A stretch of DNA of 16,871 nt from positions 1-16,871 of the forward strand of contig SOIY01000223.1 in NCBI GenBank assembly GCA_004376785.1, written 5' to 3'. Below are positions 1 through 6,817 of the stretch, in pieces; the stretch's first letter is position 1, and every line of letters begins with the position of its first letter. The stretch comes from Candidatus Stahliibacteriota bacterium (GTDB taxonomy: Bacteria > Hydrothermota > Tepidihabitantia > SM23-42). Under the pieces are notes generated by a model that made no database searches, was not told where the DNA came from, and was given only the letters and a program-made list of their open reading frames with translations. Made by a program: the position numbers and the translations under genes.

Positions 1-55
1 AATTTATGTCAATACCAAAATTTATTAATCTTAGCTTTTTATTTCTTTGCACTCC

Positions 56-83
56 TTGACTTTTGAGAATTAATGGATATAAT
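56..83 (+). promoter_or_regulatory. Sigma-70-type promoter of the 2-oxoacid oxidoreductase operon
   Basis: A -35 box TTGACT (56-61) and a perfect -10 box TATAAT (78-83) are separated by 16 bp. The predicted transcription start is near 89-91. That leaves a leader of about 120 nt before the first gene at 211. No competing promoter of this quality is visible in 1-210. The boxes are seen directly; activity is inferred. Confidence 0.8.
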
Positions 84-89
84 CAATCA

Positions 90-119
90 AGGATCTGGGA
101 GACTAATTACCAGAATCCT
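90..119 (+). other. Stem-loop at the predicted 5' end of the operon mRNA
   Basis: The arm AGGATCTGG (90-98) pairs with CCAG-A-ATCCT (110-119). The stem has 9 bp with one bulged A and an 11-nt loop. It begins at or within a base or two of the predicted transcription start. A 5'-terminal hairpin of this kind usually protects an mRNA from 5'-end-dependent decay. Further AT-rich pairings are possible downstream (about 145-175). A TCCTT at 186-190 could pair either with AAGG at 177-180 or with the SD region near 199-203. Confidence 0.5.
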
Positions 120-210
120 GTTATCAAATACAGCTTTAAAAATTAGTGTTTTTTGTTTTAAAATGCACAAAAACTGAAGGTTTTATCCTTAATTTAGAAA
201 GGAGGAATAA

Positions 211-420
211 ATGCCCGAAGTCAAGATTTTAGAAGAAGTTTGTAAGGGATGTGGATTCTGCTGCGATAATGTGTGCCCAGCAGATATCTTGATCCTTGCG
301 CCTGACCGGATCAATTCGAGTGGTTATCATCCAGCTATAGTTACTGACATGAAAAAATGTACAGGTTGCGGGTATTGTTTCAAAGTATGTCCAGAACCGG
401 CAATCGAAATTTATAAATAA
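211..420 (+). CDS. korD: 2-oxoacid:ferredoxin oxidoreductase, delta (2x[4Fe-4S] ferredoxin-like) subunit
   Basis: This 69-residue polyferredoxin-type subunit would carry electrons from the catalytic TPP/Fe-S core to soluble ferredoxin in the cytoplasm. The second cluster motif is canonical (C50-x2-C53-x2-C56-x3-C60-P). The first is atypical: cysteines at 11, 14, 17, 18 and 22, so the last proximal Cys is one residue later than in the usual CxxCxxCxxxCP spacing, with an extra Cys at 18. The ATG is preceded by GGAGG (201-205) with 5-nt spacing. It is first in the operon, 9 nt before the alpha-subunit gene. The delta-first gene order and small size fit the KorD/VorD class. The family is clear; the substrate of the complex is not decided by this subunit. 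Confidence 0.9.
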   Translation: MPEVKILEEVCKGCGFCCDNVCPADILILAPDRINSSGYHPAIVTDMKKCTGCGYCFKVCPEPAIEIYK

Positions 421-429
421 GGGGGCGAC

Positions 430-1497
430 ATGGCAGAAAAAAAATTGATGTATGGAAATCACGCTATTGTCGAAGGTGTTCTTGCTGCAGGTTGTCGATT
501 CTTTGCTGGTTATCCAATCACTCCACAGAACGAGATTCCCGAACTCATGTCAATTAGAATGAATGAAATAGGCGGGGTTTTTGTACAAACTGGAAGTGAA
601 GTTGCTGCGATAAATATGTTATTTGGTGCCGCAGCTGCCGGTAAAAGAGCAATGACATCCTCATCTTCACCAGGTATTAGCTTAATGCAAGAGGGAATAT
701 CCTATATTGCAGGTGCTGATATACCAGTATTAGTAGTGAATGTGGTGCGAGGTGGTCCAGGTCTTGGTAATATTGCGCCAGCACAGTCTGATTATTATCA
801 AGCAACACGAGGTGGTGGGCATGGTGATTATTTTACTATTACCCTGGCGCCTAATTCAGCTCAGGATCTCTACGAGTTTCCCAGACTCGCTTTTGAATTA
901 GCTGAGAAATATCGAAATCCGGCATTGATCCTTGCCGATGGACTCTTGGGGCAGATGATGGAACCAGTTGAATTGTCTGATGAATTAGTTGATCCAAACA
1001 GCCTGGCAGAGAACGAATGGGCACTTTCAGGATGTAAAGGCAGAGAAAGAAGGATTGTTCGTTCGTATGACTTAAGACCAGGAAAGCTTGAGGAATGGAA
1101 TCTACGCCGTATTGAAAAATACGAGAAGATTAAGAAGAATGAGCAGAGATTTGAAGCCACAGATTGTGATGATGCAGATTTAGTAATTGTAGCATATGGT
1201 ACTTGCTCACGAGTATCAGATGCTGCAGTGAAAATGGCGAGGGATAAAGGATTTAAAGTGGGACTTTTAAGGCCAATAACCCTCTGGCCATTTCCCTGGG
1301 ATGTGTTTGCTGATATGTCAAAAAGAATTGAGAATTTCTTAGTTGTTGAAATGAGTTGCGGACAGATGATTGATGATGTAAAGCTGGCTACTGAATGCCG
1401 GTCAAAAATTCATTTCCACGGACGACCAGGCGGCGGCGTACCAACCCCTCCAGAGGTTTACAAGGAAATTGAGAAGGTACTTGGAGGTGCGCAATGA
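430..1497 (+). CDS. vorB: 2-oxoacid:ferredoxin oxidoreductase, alpha subunit (VorB/KorA type)
   Basis: This catalytic alpha subunit of a CoA-acylating 2-oxoacid:ferredoxin oxidoreductase has 355 residues, a usual length. The N-terminal pyrimidine-binding domain shows the family signature GYPITPQNEIPE (residues 27-38). It continues with the serine-rich TSSSSPGISLMQEG (76-89) and a GGPGLGNIAPAQSDYYQAT stretch (108-126). The C-terminal transketolase-C-like domain begins near residue 240. The PITPQNE and SSSSPGISLMQEGISYIAGA wording resembles proteins annotated as 2-ketoisovalerate (branched-chain) oxidoreductase VorB more than 2-oxoglutarate KorA, so branched-chain 2-oxoacids are the better guess, but this is inference. 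Its TGA overlaps the beta-subunit ATG (ATGA, 1494-1497), consistent with translational coupling. Confidence 0.92.
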   Translation: MAEKKLMYGNHAIVEGVLAAGCRFFAGYPITPQNEIPELMSIRMNEIGGVFVQTGSEVAAINMLFGAAAAGKRAMTSSSSPGISLMQEGISYIAGADIPVLVVNVVRGGPGLGNIAPAQSDYYQATRGGGHGDYFTITLAPNSAQDLYEFPRLAFELAEKYRNPALILADGLLGQMMEPVELSDELVDPNSLAENEWALSGCKGRERRIVRSYDLRPGKLEEWNLRRIEKYEKIKKNEQRFEATDCDDADLVIVAYGTCSRVSDAAVKMARDKGFKVGLLRPITLWPFPWDVFADMSKRIENFLVVEMSCGQMIDDVKLATECRSKIHFHGRPGGGVPTPPEVYKEIEKVLGGAQ

Positions 1498-2243
1498 AAA
1501 AGATTTTTGGTAGACCCGCTGGATTGACTGAAATTCTGCAAAGATATTGTCCTGGTTGTGGTCATGGTATTGTCCATCGTATTATTGGTGAGCTTCTGGT
1601 GAAGCTCGACATAAGGGAAAGGACTATAGGTATTGCACCTGTCGGCTGTTCAGTCTTTGCTGATGAGTATTTTAACTGTGATATGATTCAACCCCCTCAT
1701 GGACGCGGACCAGCAGTTGCAACCGGTTTGAAACGCACCAGACCAGAATGTATTGTTTTCAGTTATCAGGGTGATGGTGACCTTGCGGCAATGGGTACGG
1801 CAGAAATCATCCATGCGGCTGCCCGTAATGAGAACATTACTGTAATTTTTATCAATAATGCAATATTTGGCATGACCGGCGGTCAGATGGCACCTACAAC
1901 GCTTCCCGGTATGAAGTCTACAACCTCAGTTAAAGGACGTGATATTAGAAAGCAAGGCTATCCAATAAGAGTTTGTGAAATGCTCGCAAGTCTTGATGGA
2001 CCTTATTATTTAGAGCGGTGTGTAGTTGATACGCCGAAGAACGTAATTCGAAGCGAGAAAGCCTTGAAAACAGCATTTATGAATCAGATTGATAATAAAG
2101 GATTTTCCCTCGTGGAGATATTATCAACGTGCCCTACTGGTTGGGGACAAACACCAATTCAGGCGAAGAAATGGCTTGGTGAAGCAATGGTGCAATATTA
2201 TCCCTTGGGTGTATATCGAGACCGATCAAAGGAGGAAAAATGA
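1494..2243 (+). CDS. korB: 2-oxoacid:ferredoxin oxidoreductase, beta (TPP-binding) subunit
   Basis: This 249-residue TPP/[4Fe-4S] subunit performs decarboxylation with the alpha subunit. An N-terminal CPGCGHG (residues about 19-25) provides cluster cysteines. The TPP-Mg motif GDGD is at residues 93-96, followed about 27 residues later by INNAIFGMTGGQMAPTT, the usual NN..GMTGGQ.SPTT continuation. The length is near the short KorB class rather than the roughly 300-residue PorB class. It starts by a 4-bp ATGA overlap with the alpha gene and ends by another ATGA overlap (2240-2243) with the gamma gene. Function is well supported; substrate choice remains open. Confidence 0.92.
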   Translation: MKKIFGRPAGLTEILQRYCPGCGHGIVHRIIGELLVKLDIRERTIGIAPVGCSVFADEYFNCDMIQPPHGRGPAVATGLKRTRPECIVFSYQGDGDLAAMGTAEIIHAAARNENITVIFINNAIFGMTGGQMAPTTLPGMKSTTSVKGRDIRKQGYPIRVCEMLASLDGPYYLERCVVDTPKNVIRSEKALKTAFMNQIDNKGFSLVEILSTCPTGWGQTPIQAKKWLGEAMVQYYPLGVYRDRSKEEK

Positions 2244-2785
2244 CAAAAGAGATCATTATTTCAGGTTTTGGCGGACAGGGTGTTGTTAGCTCTGGTATTA
2301 TCTTAGCCTATGCTGGATTAATTGAAGACAAACACGTTACATTTTTTCCTTCTTATGGTGCTGAGATGCGTGGAGGTACAGCCAACTGCTCGGTTGTTGT
2401 TTCTGGGGAGCCGGTTGCATCACCTATTGTGTCTAATCCTGATATTGTGATTATCATGAACGAGCCTTCGCTGACTCGATTTGAACCCACTGTAAAACCT
2501 GAAGGTATGCTTCTTTATAATAAAACGCTTATTAAATCTCAACCAAAAAGGAAGGATATAACTGTTATACCTATTGAAGCCAATGCGATTGCTGAGGAAT
2601 TGGGACAAGGACGGGTAGCAAACATGGTTATGCTTGGCACTATGATAAAGAAAACTGGGTTATTGAGTTTAGAGACTTTAAAAAATGCACAGCGTAAACG
2701 ATTTACAAAGGCAAATGAAGAACAGTTAACCTTGAATGATAAGGCGTTAGAAAAAGGATATGGACTCTTGGAGAATTTCAAATGA
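2240..2785 (+). CDS. korC: 2-oxoacid:ferredoxin oxidoreductase, gamma subunit
   Basis: This 181-residue gamma subunit structurally supports the oxidoreductase and helps electron transfer. The N-terminus shows the family glycine-rich motif GFGGQGVVSSG (residues about 8-18). It is followed by the conserved FFPSYGAEMRGGTANCSVV stretch. The ATG is preceded by a strong AAAGGAGG (2228-2235) and overlaps the beta stop as ATGA. The last codons and the TGA stop lie inside the first unit of the 7-bp repeat element that starts at 2780. The repeat therefore supplies the stop codon, and the natural C-terminus may once have differed. Confidence 0.9.
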   Translation: MTKEIIISGFGGQGVVSSGIILAYAGLIEDKHVTFFPSYGAEMRGGTANCSVVVSGEPVASPIVSNPDIVIIMNEPSLTRFEPTVKPEGMLLYNKTLIKSQPKRKDITVIPIEANAIAEELGQGRVANMVMLGTMIKKTGLLSLETLKNAQRKRFTKANEEQLTLNDKALEKGYGLLENFK

Positions 2786-2884
2786 CAAAGTTCAAATGTC
2801 AAACTGAATGACAAAATCCTAATGCTAAATTTGGCATTTGTAATTGGGATTTGAATTGGCATTTGATATTTGAAATTTGACATT
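2780..2884. repeat. Inverted repeat of 7-bp units between korC and the radical SAM gene
   Basis: The whole gap is built of heptamers. The left half reads AAATGAC, AAAGTTC, AAATGTC, AAACTGA, ATGAC, AAAATCC, TAATGCT. The right half reads ATTTGGC, ATTTGTA, ATTGGGA, TTTGAA, TTGGC, ATTTGAT, ATTTGAA, ATTTGAC. The right half is an imperfect reverse complement of the left, so RNA from it could fold into a hairpin of about 105 nt with arms of about 50 nt. It overlaps the korC stop and ends about 10 bp before the next start codon. The same style of element occurs at 11828-11932. Confidence 0.85.
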
Positions 2885-2894
2885 ACAAGCAGAT

Positions 2895-5309
2895 ATGCTT
2901 GATAATATATTACCTCTCGTAAAAAAACCTATACGGTATACTGGTGGTGAATACAACATTACAATTAAGACGAAACCTGTGGTGCGGGTAGGTATTGTAT
3001 TTCCCGAGGTGTATGAAATTGGAATGTCAAATTTAGGTATAAAGATTATATACCACATGTTTAATAAAACAGAAGGCATTCAATGCGAAAGAATATTTGC
3101 TCCATGGCCTGACTTTGGTGAAAAATTACAAAAAGAGAAAATTACCCTTTATGGATTAGAATCAAAAAAACCAATAAATGATTTTGATCTTCTCGGATTC
3201 TCTCTGCAGAGCGAACTATGCTATACTACAGTACTGTATATGCTGGAATTAGCGCAGATACCGATTAAGAGTTCGGCAAGGGATACCAGATACCCTATTC
3301 TTATAGCAGGTGGCCCTGCAGTATTGAACCCGACTCCTCTTTCCCCGGTCTTTGATGCCTTTGTCATTGGTGATGGTGAAGTGGTCATACCACACATTGC
3401 TCAGATTTTGAAAAACATTTCGAGAGATAAAAAACACGAAAGACTAAAAGAAATTTCAAAATTACATGGTGTATGGGTTCCTCAAATTCACAAATATGAT
3501 AAAATCGTTAAAAAATGTATCGTGTCAGAATTGGATGAAAAATCATTACCTTTGCCCCCAATATTACCAATCTGTGAGGTCACTCATGACCGACTCGCAA
3601 TAGAGGTTATGAGGGGGTGCACCTGGGGTTGTCGTTTCTGCCAGGCAGGTTATGTTAATCGTCCATTAAGAATTAGACCTGAGCAGGATATATTAAAGGC
3701 AATTGAAAAAGGAATAAGACAAACTGGCTGGGAGGAGATTTCATTAGTTTCATTTACGATACTCGATTATCCTGATTTACTAAATTTGATTAGAAAGCTG
3801 AATGAGATATTGAAAAAGAAGATGATTAATATCTCACTTCCTGCGATGCGTGGCGAATTATTCAGTGAGGAAATAGCTATACTCTTAAAGGAAATCAAAA
3901 AAACGGGCCTGACATTTGCTCCAGAAACAGCAAGTGAACAATTACGTTGTAGATTAAATAAACCATTTTCGAACGAGAAACTTATTTCTTCTATTAATAC
4001 TGCCTATAAACTTGGGTGGAAACATGTAAAACTATATTTTATGGTCGGGTTACCTTTTGAAAAAAATGATGACATAGCGGAGATAGACACTTTAGTGAGA
4101 CAGATATTAGAGGCATATCCAAAAGGATCTATTAAACTATCTGTCAATCCATTCATACCTAAGCCACATACACCATTTGAAACAGTTGAGTTTGCTGCAA
4201 TAGATGAATTGAATGATAAAATCTCACGAATTCGAAGGATGAGGAAACGACGCGTGGAGGTTAAATATCAATCTCCCGAAGTATCTTTTATCGAGGCATT
4301 TCTTTCAAGGGCCGATGACAAGAGTTTTCCAGTAATCGAGTCGGTATATAAACAGGGAGGAAAATTTGAGGAATGGCGTGAGGGGTTTGATTTTTCACGC
4401 TGGCAAGCGGCATTCGAAGCAACCGGTGTTGATCCGAAAAAGTACCTAAAACCCAAAGACAAATATCCCTGGGATTTTATTGATATTGGGGTGGAAAAAG
4501 ATTTTCTCAAGCAAGAATTAATTCATGCCCAGAATGCTGTTACTACTGAAAATTGTTATTATGAACATTGTTCTAATTGTGGTGCTTGTGATGGAAAAAT
4601 GGATAAATACCAACAAAAGGCAGAAAAATATGTTTGTTATGGTCGTTATCCGAAAAGGAAAGCACGTCCGATATCATATCGCGTTAAATATACTATAGGT
4701 GAGTCCTTTAGATATGCTTCACATTTAGATATTACGAGAACAATATATCGGGCATTAAGAAGGTCAGATTTACCAATTCAGTTCACACAGGGTTTTTCGC
4801 CCATCCCCAAGGTGTCATTCTGTCCACCAAAGAGTGTTGGGCAGGTAGCAAAAGGTGATTTTTTTGATTTTTACCTTGATTCAGAATATTTCGGAAATAT
4901 TTCAATAGAATTGAATGCACGTTTTCCATCAGGAATTCGAATTCTCGAAGTTCGTGCTATTCCTGTTAATACACCTTCGCTTTCAAGCTCAATAAATTTG
5001 ATATATTATGAAGTTAATCTGCCACAGAATGACATCAAAAAGTCCTTGGGTTTCTCTAGTGACAAACCCATTTATATCAAAACAAAATCTGGGATGAAAA
5101 ATATTCTGGATGGATTAGAATCAATTTTACTTAATAATGGTATTCTAACCTGCGGTTTATACTTCGGCATGAAGAAGATAAATATTTATGAACTTCTTTC
5201 TTATTTAACTGATCTTCTTATAGAATCGGCTAAAATATATAAGATAACAAGAACAACAATGTTTATTAAAAAAGGTGGGATACTACATTCTCCAATGGAG
5301 GTAAAGTGA
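2895..5309 (+). CDS. B12-binding-like radical SAM protein fused to DUF2344 (TIGR03960 + TIGR03936 type)
   Basis: This 804-residue cytoplasmic protein has an unknown reaction. It has three parts. Residues about 1-200 form a cobalamin-binding-like alpha/beta region without a DxHxxG motif. A radical SAM core follows, with CxxxCxxC at C242, C246 and C249 for the [4Fe-4S]/SAM site. A DUF2344 domain runs from about 592 to the end (SHLDITRTIYRALRRSDLPI). A second cysteine group (C554, C559, C562, C565) lies between them and could bind another cluster or zinc. In many bacteria the two modules are encoded beside RNase G; here they are fused and rng follows with a 4-bp overlap. The start is chosen at ATG 2895 because MLDNILPLVKKP fits the family N-terminus; an in-frame TTG at 2877 lies in the repeat. 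No clear SD precedes either start. Confidence 0.88.
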   Translation: MLDNILPLVKKPIRYTGGEYNITIKTKPVVRVGIVFPEVYEIGMSNLGIKIIYHMFNKTEGIQCERIFAPWPDFGEKLQKEKITLYGLESKKPINDFDLLGFSLQSELCYTTVLYMLELAQIPIKSSARDTRYPILIAGGPAVLNPTPLSPVFDAFVIGDGEVVIPHIAQILKNISRDKKHERLKEISKLHGVWVPQIHKYDKIVKKCIVSELDEKSLPLPPILPICEVTHDRLAIEVMRGCTWGCRFCQAGYVNRPLRIRPEQDILKAIEKGIRQTGWEEISLVSFTILDYPDLLNLIRKLNEILKKKMINISLPAMRGELFSEEIAILLKEIKKTGLTFAPETASEQLRCRLNKPFSNEKLISSINTAYKLGWKHVKLYFMVGLPFEKNDDIAEIDTLVRQILEAYPKGSIKLSVNPFIPKPHTPFETVEFAAIDELNDKISRIRRMRKRRVEVKYQSPEVSFIEAFLSRADDKSFPVIESVYKQGGKFEEWREGFDFSRWQAAFEATGVDPKKYLKPKDKYPWDFIDIGVEKDFLKQELIHAQNAVTTENCYYEHCSNCGACDGKMDKYQQKAEKYVCYGRYPKRKARPISYRVKYTIGESFRYASHLDITRTIYRALRRSDLPIQFTQGFSPIPKVSFCPPKSVGQVAKGDFFDFYLDSEYFGNISIELNARFPSGIRILEVRAIPVNTPSLSSSINLIYYEVNLPQNDIKKSLGFSSDKPIYIKTKSGMKNILDGLESILLNNGILTCGLYFGMKKINIYELLSYLTDLLIESAKIYKITRTTMFIKKGGILHSPMEVK

Positions 5310-6781
5310 GAAAGAAAGAGATAGTAGCAAATGTTTCTAATGTAGAAACAAGAATCGCGCTAATGGTAGATGGATTACTCCAGGAATATTATCTTGAACG
5401 TCCAAAACAGAGTAGTCTTGTTGGTCATGTTTATAAGGCAAAAGTTATAAATTTGATGTCCGGATTAAAAGCTGCATTTGTTAATATCGGTATTGACAGA
5501 AACGGGTTCCTTCCTTTGACAGAGATTCCTTTTGAAGACTTTTCTGAACTTTTTGAAAGTGATGTTGAATTAGAACATGAGTACCGGCCTGAAGAGATTA
5601 AACTCAAAAAGAATCAAGAAATTGTAGTCCAGGTAACCAAAGATTCCTATGGTGTAAAAGGTCCACGTGTCACTTCTTTTATCTCAATTCCAGGAAGGTA
5701 TATAGTTTTATTGATAAATGCAAAGAATATTGGGGTTTCCCGAAAGATCCGTCATCGGCGCGAAAGAGAAGTACTCTTTAAGATCGGTAAACAAATTAAG
5801 CCCGGAGGTATGGGGTTAATAATCCGAACCGCGGCAGCAAGGGCAAAATCTGATGAGATTAAAAGGGAGGTGGAGGTATTAAAGAAGAATTGGGAAAGAA
5901 ATCTTCAAAAGGCTAAAGATCCCGCACCAGTTTTAATTTATCAAGAGCCTGATGCCGTGATTAAGACGGTTCGTGATCTATTCAACAGCGAAATTCGTAA
6001 TCTATACATAGACTCTGAATCAGGATACAGGAAGATACTCAGCTATCTTGGTATGGTATCACCAAGAATGAGGTCGCGGGTAAAATTGTATAATGATCCA
6101 CAAGCAATTTTTAAAAAATTTAATATTGAGGAACAATTAAAAGATATTCACGAACGCAAAATTTGGCTTCGTAGTGGTGGTTATATAGTAATTGATCAAA
6201 CTGAGGCACTTGTTGCCATTGATGTAAATACAGGGAAATCATCAAAAGAGAAGCAGGCTGAGAGATTAGCTTTTTCAACAAACCTTGAGGCTTTAAGGGA
6301 AATTGCCCGACAACTGAGGTTGAGAGATATTGGAGGATTAGTAGTTGTTGACTTAATTGATTTAGAAAAAAAAGAGAATATTAATAGGATGCTGAGGGAA
6401 TTTAAATCTCTGATTCGAGGTGACCGTGCTCGCTACAGAATCGGTGGCATCAGTGAATTTGGTCTGCTCGAATTTACCCGCGAGCGATCAAGAATCAGTG
6501 TTACGCATGCATTAAGTGAAACCTGCCCTGTTTGCAAAGGAAAAGGAAGAATTGTTTCAAGACAAAGCACTATGGGTTATATTGAAAGATGGTTTTTGAA
6601 TAACGGGGAGACTGTCAAAGGAAAGATGGTTGAGTTGAGAACTTCGCCGCGACTAGCAGATTTTCTTAGTTTACATCATGCAGATACATTAGCAAGAGTT
6701 TCAAAAAAGTATAATTTAATTCTGAGGGTAAAAGGTGATTACTCCATACATGATGGTGATTTTAAGGTGGTGGTAATATGA
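5306..6781 (+). CDS. rng: Ribonuclease E/G family endoribonuclease (RNase G)
   Basis: This 491-residue single-strand-specific endoribonuclease would act in rRNA maturation and mRNA decay. It covers the catalytic half only, as in RNase G, with no long degradosome-scaffold tail as in RNase E. An S1-like domain spans residues about 35-130 (GHVYKAKVINLMSGLKAAFV). Catalytic Mg-binding aspartates are D306 in AIDVNTGK and D349 in VVVDLID, 43 residues apart, as for D303/D346 of E. coli RNase E. The zinc-link motif CPVCKG (C407, C410) is present. The start is GTG, overlapping the upstream TGA (GTGA), with GGAGG at 5297-5301. The pairing with the radical SAM protein is common; the usual ribosomal genes rplU/rpmA do not follow here. 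Confidence 0.93.
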   Translation: MRKKEIVANVSNVETRIALMVDGLLQEYYLERPKQSSLVGHVYKAKVINLMSGLKAAFVNIGIDRNGFLPLTEIPFEDFSELFESDVELEHEYRPEEIKLKKNQEIVVQVTKDSYGVKGPRVTSFISIPGRYIVLLINAKNIGVSRKIRHRREREVLFKIGKQIKPGGMGLIIRTAAARAKSDEIKREVEVLKKNWERNLQKAKDPAPVLIYQEPDAVIKTVRDLFNSEIRNLYIDSESGYRKILSYLGMVSPRMRSRVKLYNDPQAIFKKFNIEEQLKDIHERKIWLRSGGYIVIDQTEALVAIDVNTGKSSKEKQAERLAFSTNLEALREIARQLRLRDIGGLVVVDLIDLEKKENINRMLREFKSLIRGDRARYRIGGISEFGLLEFTRERSRISVTHALSETCPVCKGKGRIVSRQSTMGYIERWFLNNGETVKGKMVELRTSPRLADFLSLHHADTLARVSKKYNLILRVKGDYSIHDGDFKVVVI

Positions 6782-6805
6782 ACAAAGTGGGCTTGAGAGG
6801 TTATG

Positions 6806-6811
6806 AAAGGG
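6806..6811 (+). promoter_or_regulatory. SD sequence deciding the transketolase start
   Basis: AAAGGG lies 6 nt before ATG 6818. The earlier in-frame ATG at 6803 has its nearest purine run (AGAGG, 6796-6800) only 2 nt away, which is too close. The ATG at 6818 is therefore preferred. Confidence 0.55.
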
Positions 6812-6817
6812 CTAAAA

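Noticed and set aside
1..55. Possible 3' end of an upstream gene
   Set aside because: No frame or motif can be supported in this short AT-rich piece.
2877..2894. TTG start for the radical SAM gene and a TTGACA box at 2877-2882
   Set aside because: Both fall in the last heptad unit. No good -10 lies at 16-17 bp (GATAAT only at 18 bp and inside the gene), and the family N-terminus fits ATG 2895.
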